The position numbers were made by a program, and so were the translations under genes. DNA of 64,000 nt, from the NCBI GenBank assembly GCA_031761875.1, contig CP134492.1:3162001-3226000 (forward strand). The letters run 5' to 3'. Shown piece by piece: positions 63,346 through 64,000 of the stretch (position 1 is the first letter of the stretch; the number at the start of each line of letters is the position of its first letter). A model generated the notes under the pieces. That model searched no databases, was not told the DNA's origin, and was given only the letters and a program-made list of their open reading frames with translations. This DNA is from Bacillaceae bacterium IKA-2 (lineage in GTDB: Bacteria; Bacillota; Bacilli; Bacillales; Anaerobacillaceae).

Positions 63346-64000
63346 TCAACTTGTAAAAAAACGACTTGGATCTTTTTCCTTTTTTGCTTTACAGAAAAAG
63401 CAAGTTACCTCAGTTTCCTGAGTTGTTTTAAATGTTGTACCGCAATCTGAACACTCGGCTATATTCATCGAAATAAGTTCTTTTTTAAAATCTATTTCTT
63501 CTTTTTTAGGATCAGATTTAGTGAGAGCTCCAATAGGACAAGCAAGACATTTATCGCACTCCACACATAAACGGCTATCAAAAATTAACTGCGCTACCTT
63601 CTCATTAGTTTTCCAAGAAATTGCTTTTGTTGGACAAATTTTTTCGCAGACATTGCAGCCATTACAGCTGTCATTGACAGCGAAAGAAAAGGAAGCGTTA
63701 GAATTTTGATACTCAACTTCATTCAATCGCTTTTCACCCATATAAAAGTCATTTAAAAGCTTTTTCTTAAATTGAATTCGTTCCACTATCGATAGGCTTT
63801 CAAATTTTTCATCTGCAACTGTTTGAGTATCATCCTTTTTACTTGTTGGCAATATCAATTCTTTAATACTTGATATTGAGAACCTACTCAACAGCTCTCT
63901 TCTTGAAACAGCATTAACGGTTTGTTCGCTACTACTTTGTGGAAGTTGATGCTTTGTTTTTATTTTGAAAATAGCACCTGAATTTTCAAACTGCCATTGG
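63346..64000 (-). CDS. iron-sulfur protein with two ferredoxin-like motifs and zinc-ribbon tail (partial, runs off window)
   Basis: The C-terminal part is 181 residues from a TTG at 63891, but the frame stays open upstream to the window edge (reading AVSRRELLSRF across the TTG), so the 5' end is outside. Cysteine groups CNGCNVCEKICP and CVECDKCLACP suggest two [4Fe-4S] clusters; the second has one residue fewer than normal before its last Cys. The C-terminal CSDCGTTF..CFFC looks like a zinc ribbon or rubredoxin-like knuckle. It is probably the first visible gene of the reductase operon, ending 48 bases before the SrrE-like gene. Role unknown. Confidence 0.8.
   Translation of the reverse strand, partial: QWQFENSGAIFKIKTKHQLPQSSSEQTVNAVSRRELLSRFSISSIKELILPTSKKDDTQTVADEKFESLSIVERIQFKKKLLNDFYMGEKRLNEVEYQNSNASFSFAVNDSCNGCNVCEKICPTKAISWKTNEKVAQLIFDSRLCVECDKCLACPIGALTKSDPKKEEIDFKKELISMNIAECSDCGTTFKTTQETEVTCFFCKAKKEKDPSRFFTS

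Noticed and set aside
1-64000. CRISPR arrays, tRNA, rRNA or prophage genes
   Set aside because: No regularly spaced repeats, cloverleaf sequences, rRNA signatures or phage structural genes were seen. The CCAACTTT tandem units are too short and lack spacers.

Overview
The window reads as the chromosome of a low-GC, spore-former-type Firmicute of the Bacillaceae. Evidence: AGGAGG-type ribosome binding sites, TTGACA/TATAAT promoters, IDEAL-domain protein, Trx-linked ArsC with B. subtilis-like cysteine spacing, a B. subtilis-type Fnr, and alanine dehydrogenase. The gene content (arsenic resistance, a molybdopterin respiratory reductase resembling the selenite reductase Srr, an apparent selenoprotein, an Fnr gene) suggests a facultative or strict anaerobe from a metalloid-rich or alkaline setting.

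Layout. 1-11.4 kb: unlinked housekeeping and membrane genes (B12-binding radical SAM protein, EamA exporter, MATE pump with divergent AraC regulator, M48 protease, soluble diacid-sensing chemoreceptor, FixH-like lipoprotein divergent from a thioredoxin-like/CcdA pair, EAL protein). 11.6-21.6 kb: a minus-strand propionyl-CoA/methylmalonyl-CoA operon (biotin carboxylase, TetR repressor, biotin carrier, carboxyltransferase, MutA, MutB, MeaB), with a strong promoter and an adjacent perfect 18-bp operator. 21.8-24.8 kb: a translationally coupled TVP38 / LPG-flippase / selenoprotein unit. The last gene is split by an in-frame TGA followed by a bacterial SECIS-like hairpin. A rhodanese lipoprotein lies upstream. 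25.2-29.8 kb: divergent arsenic operons, arsR-acr3-arsC and arsD-arsA. 29.9-44.6 kb: a chemosensory operon (STAS, CheY, CheA, CheR, CheD, CheB, receptor, CheW, STAS) bracketed by two paralogous receiver-PAS-PP2C-HATPase proteins, so chemotaxis-type signalling is linked to twin partner-switch modules. Its leader holds a 19-bp perfect hairpin covering the first ribosome binding site.

45.1-49.2 kb: an IDEAL protein, an fnr gene cut in two by an intact IS21-family element (6-bp target duplication), and a PilZ protein. 49.3-55.3 kb: DoxX with a 42-bp palindrome upstream, a degenerate rhodanese, a two-component system, a small thioredoxin-fold protein, a KTSC protein and alanine dehydrogenase. 55.3-64 kb: an Srr-like anaerobic reductase operon: iron-sulfur protein (running off the window), two-domain rhodanese, catalytic Mo subunit with Tat signal, four-cluster ferredoxin subunit, NrfD anchor, TorD chaperone, triple rhodanese, double rhodanese.

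A family of about 110-190 bp intergenic repeats built on CCAACTTT units is scattered through the propionate, arsenic and chemosensory regions, often between genes of one operon. The most interesting items are the selenoprotein recoding site, the chemosensory/partner-switch operon with its RBS-masking leader hairpin, the Srr-like operon with three rhodanese proteins, and the disrupted fnr.
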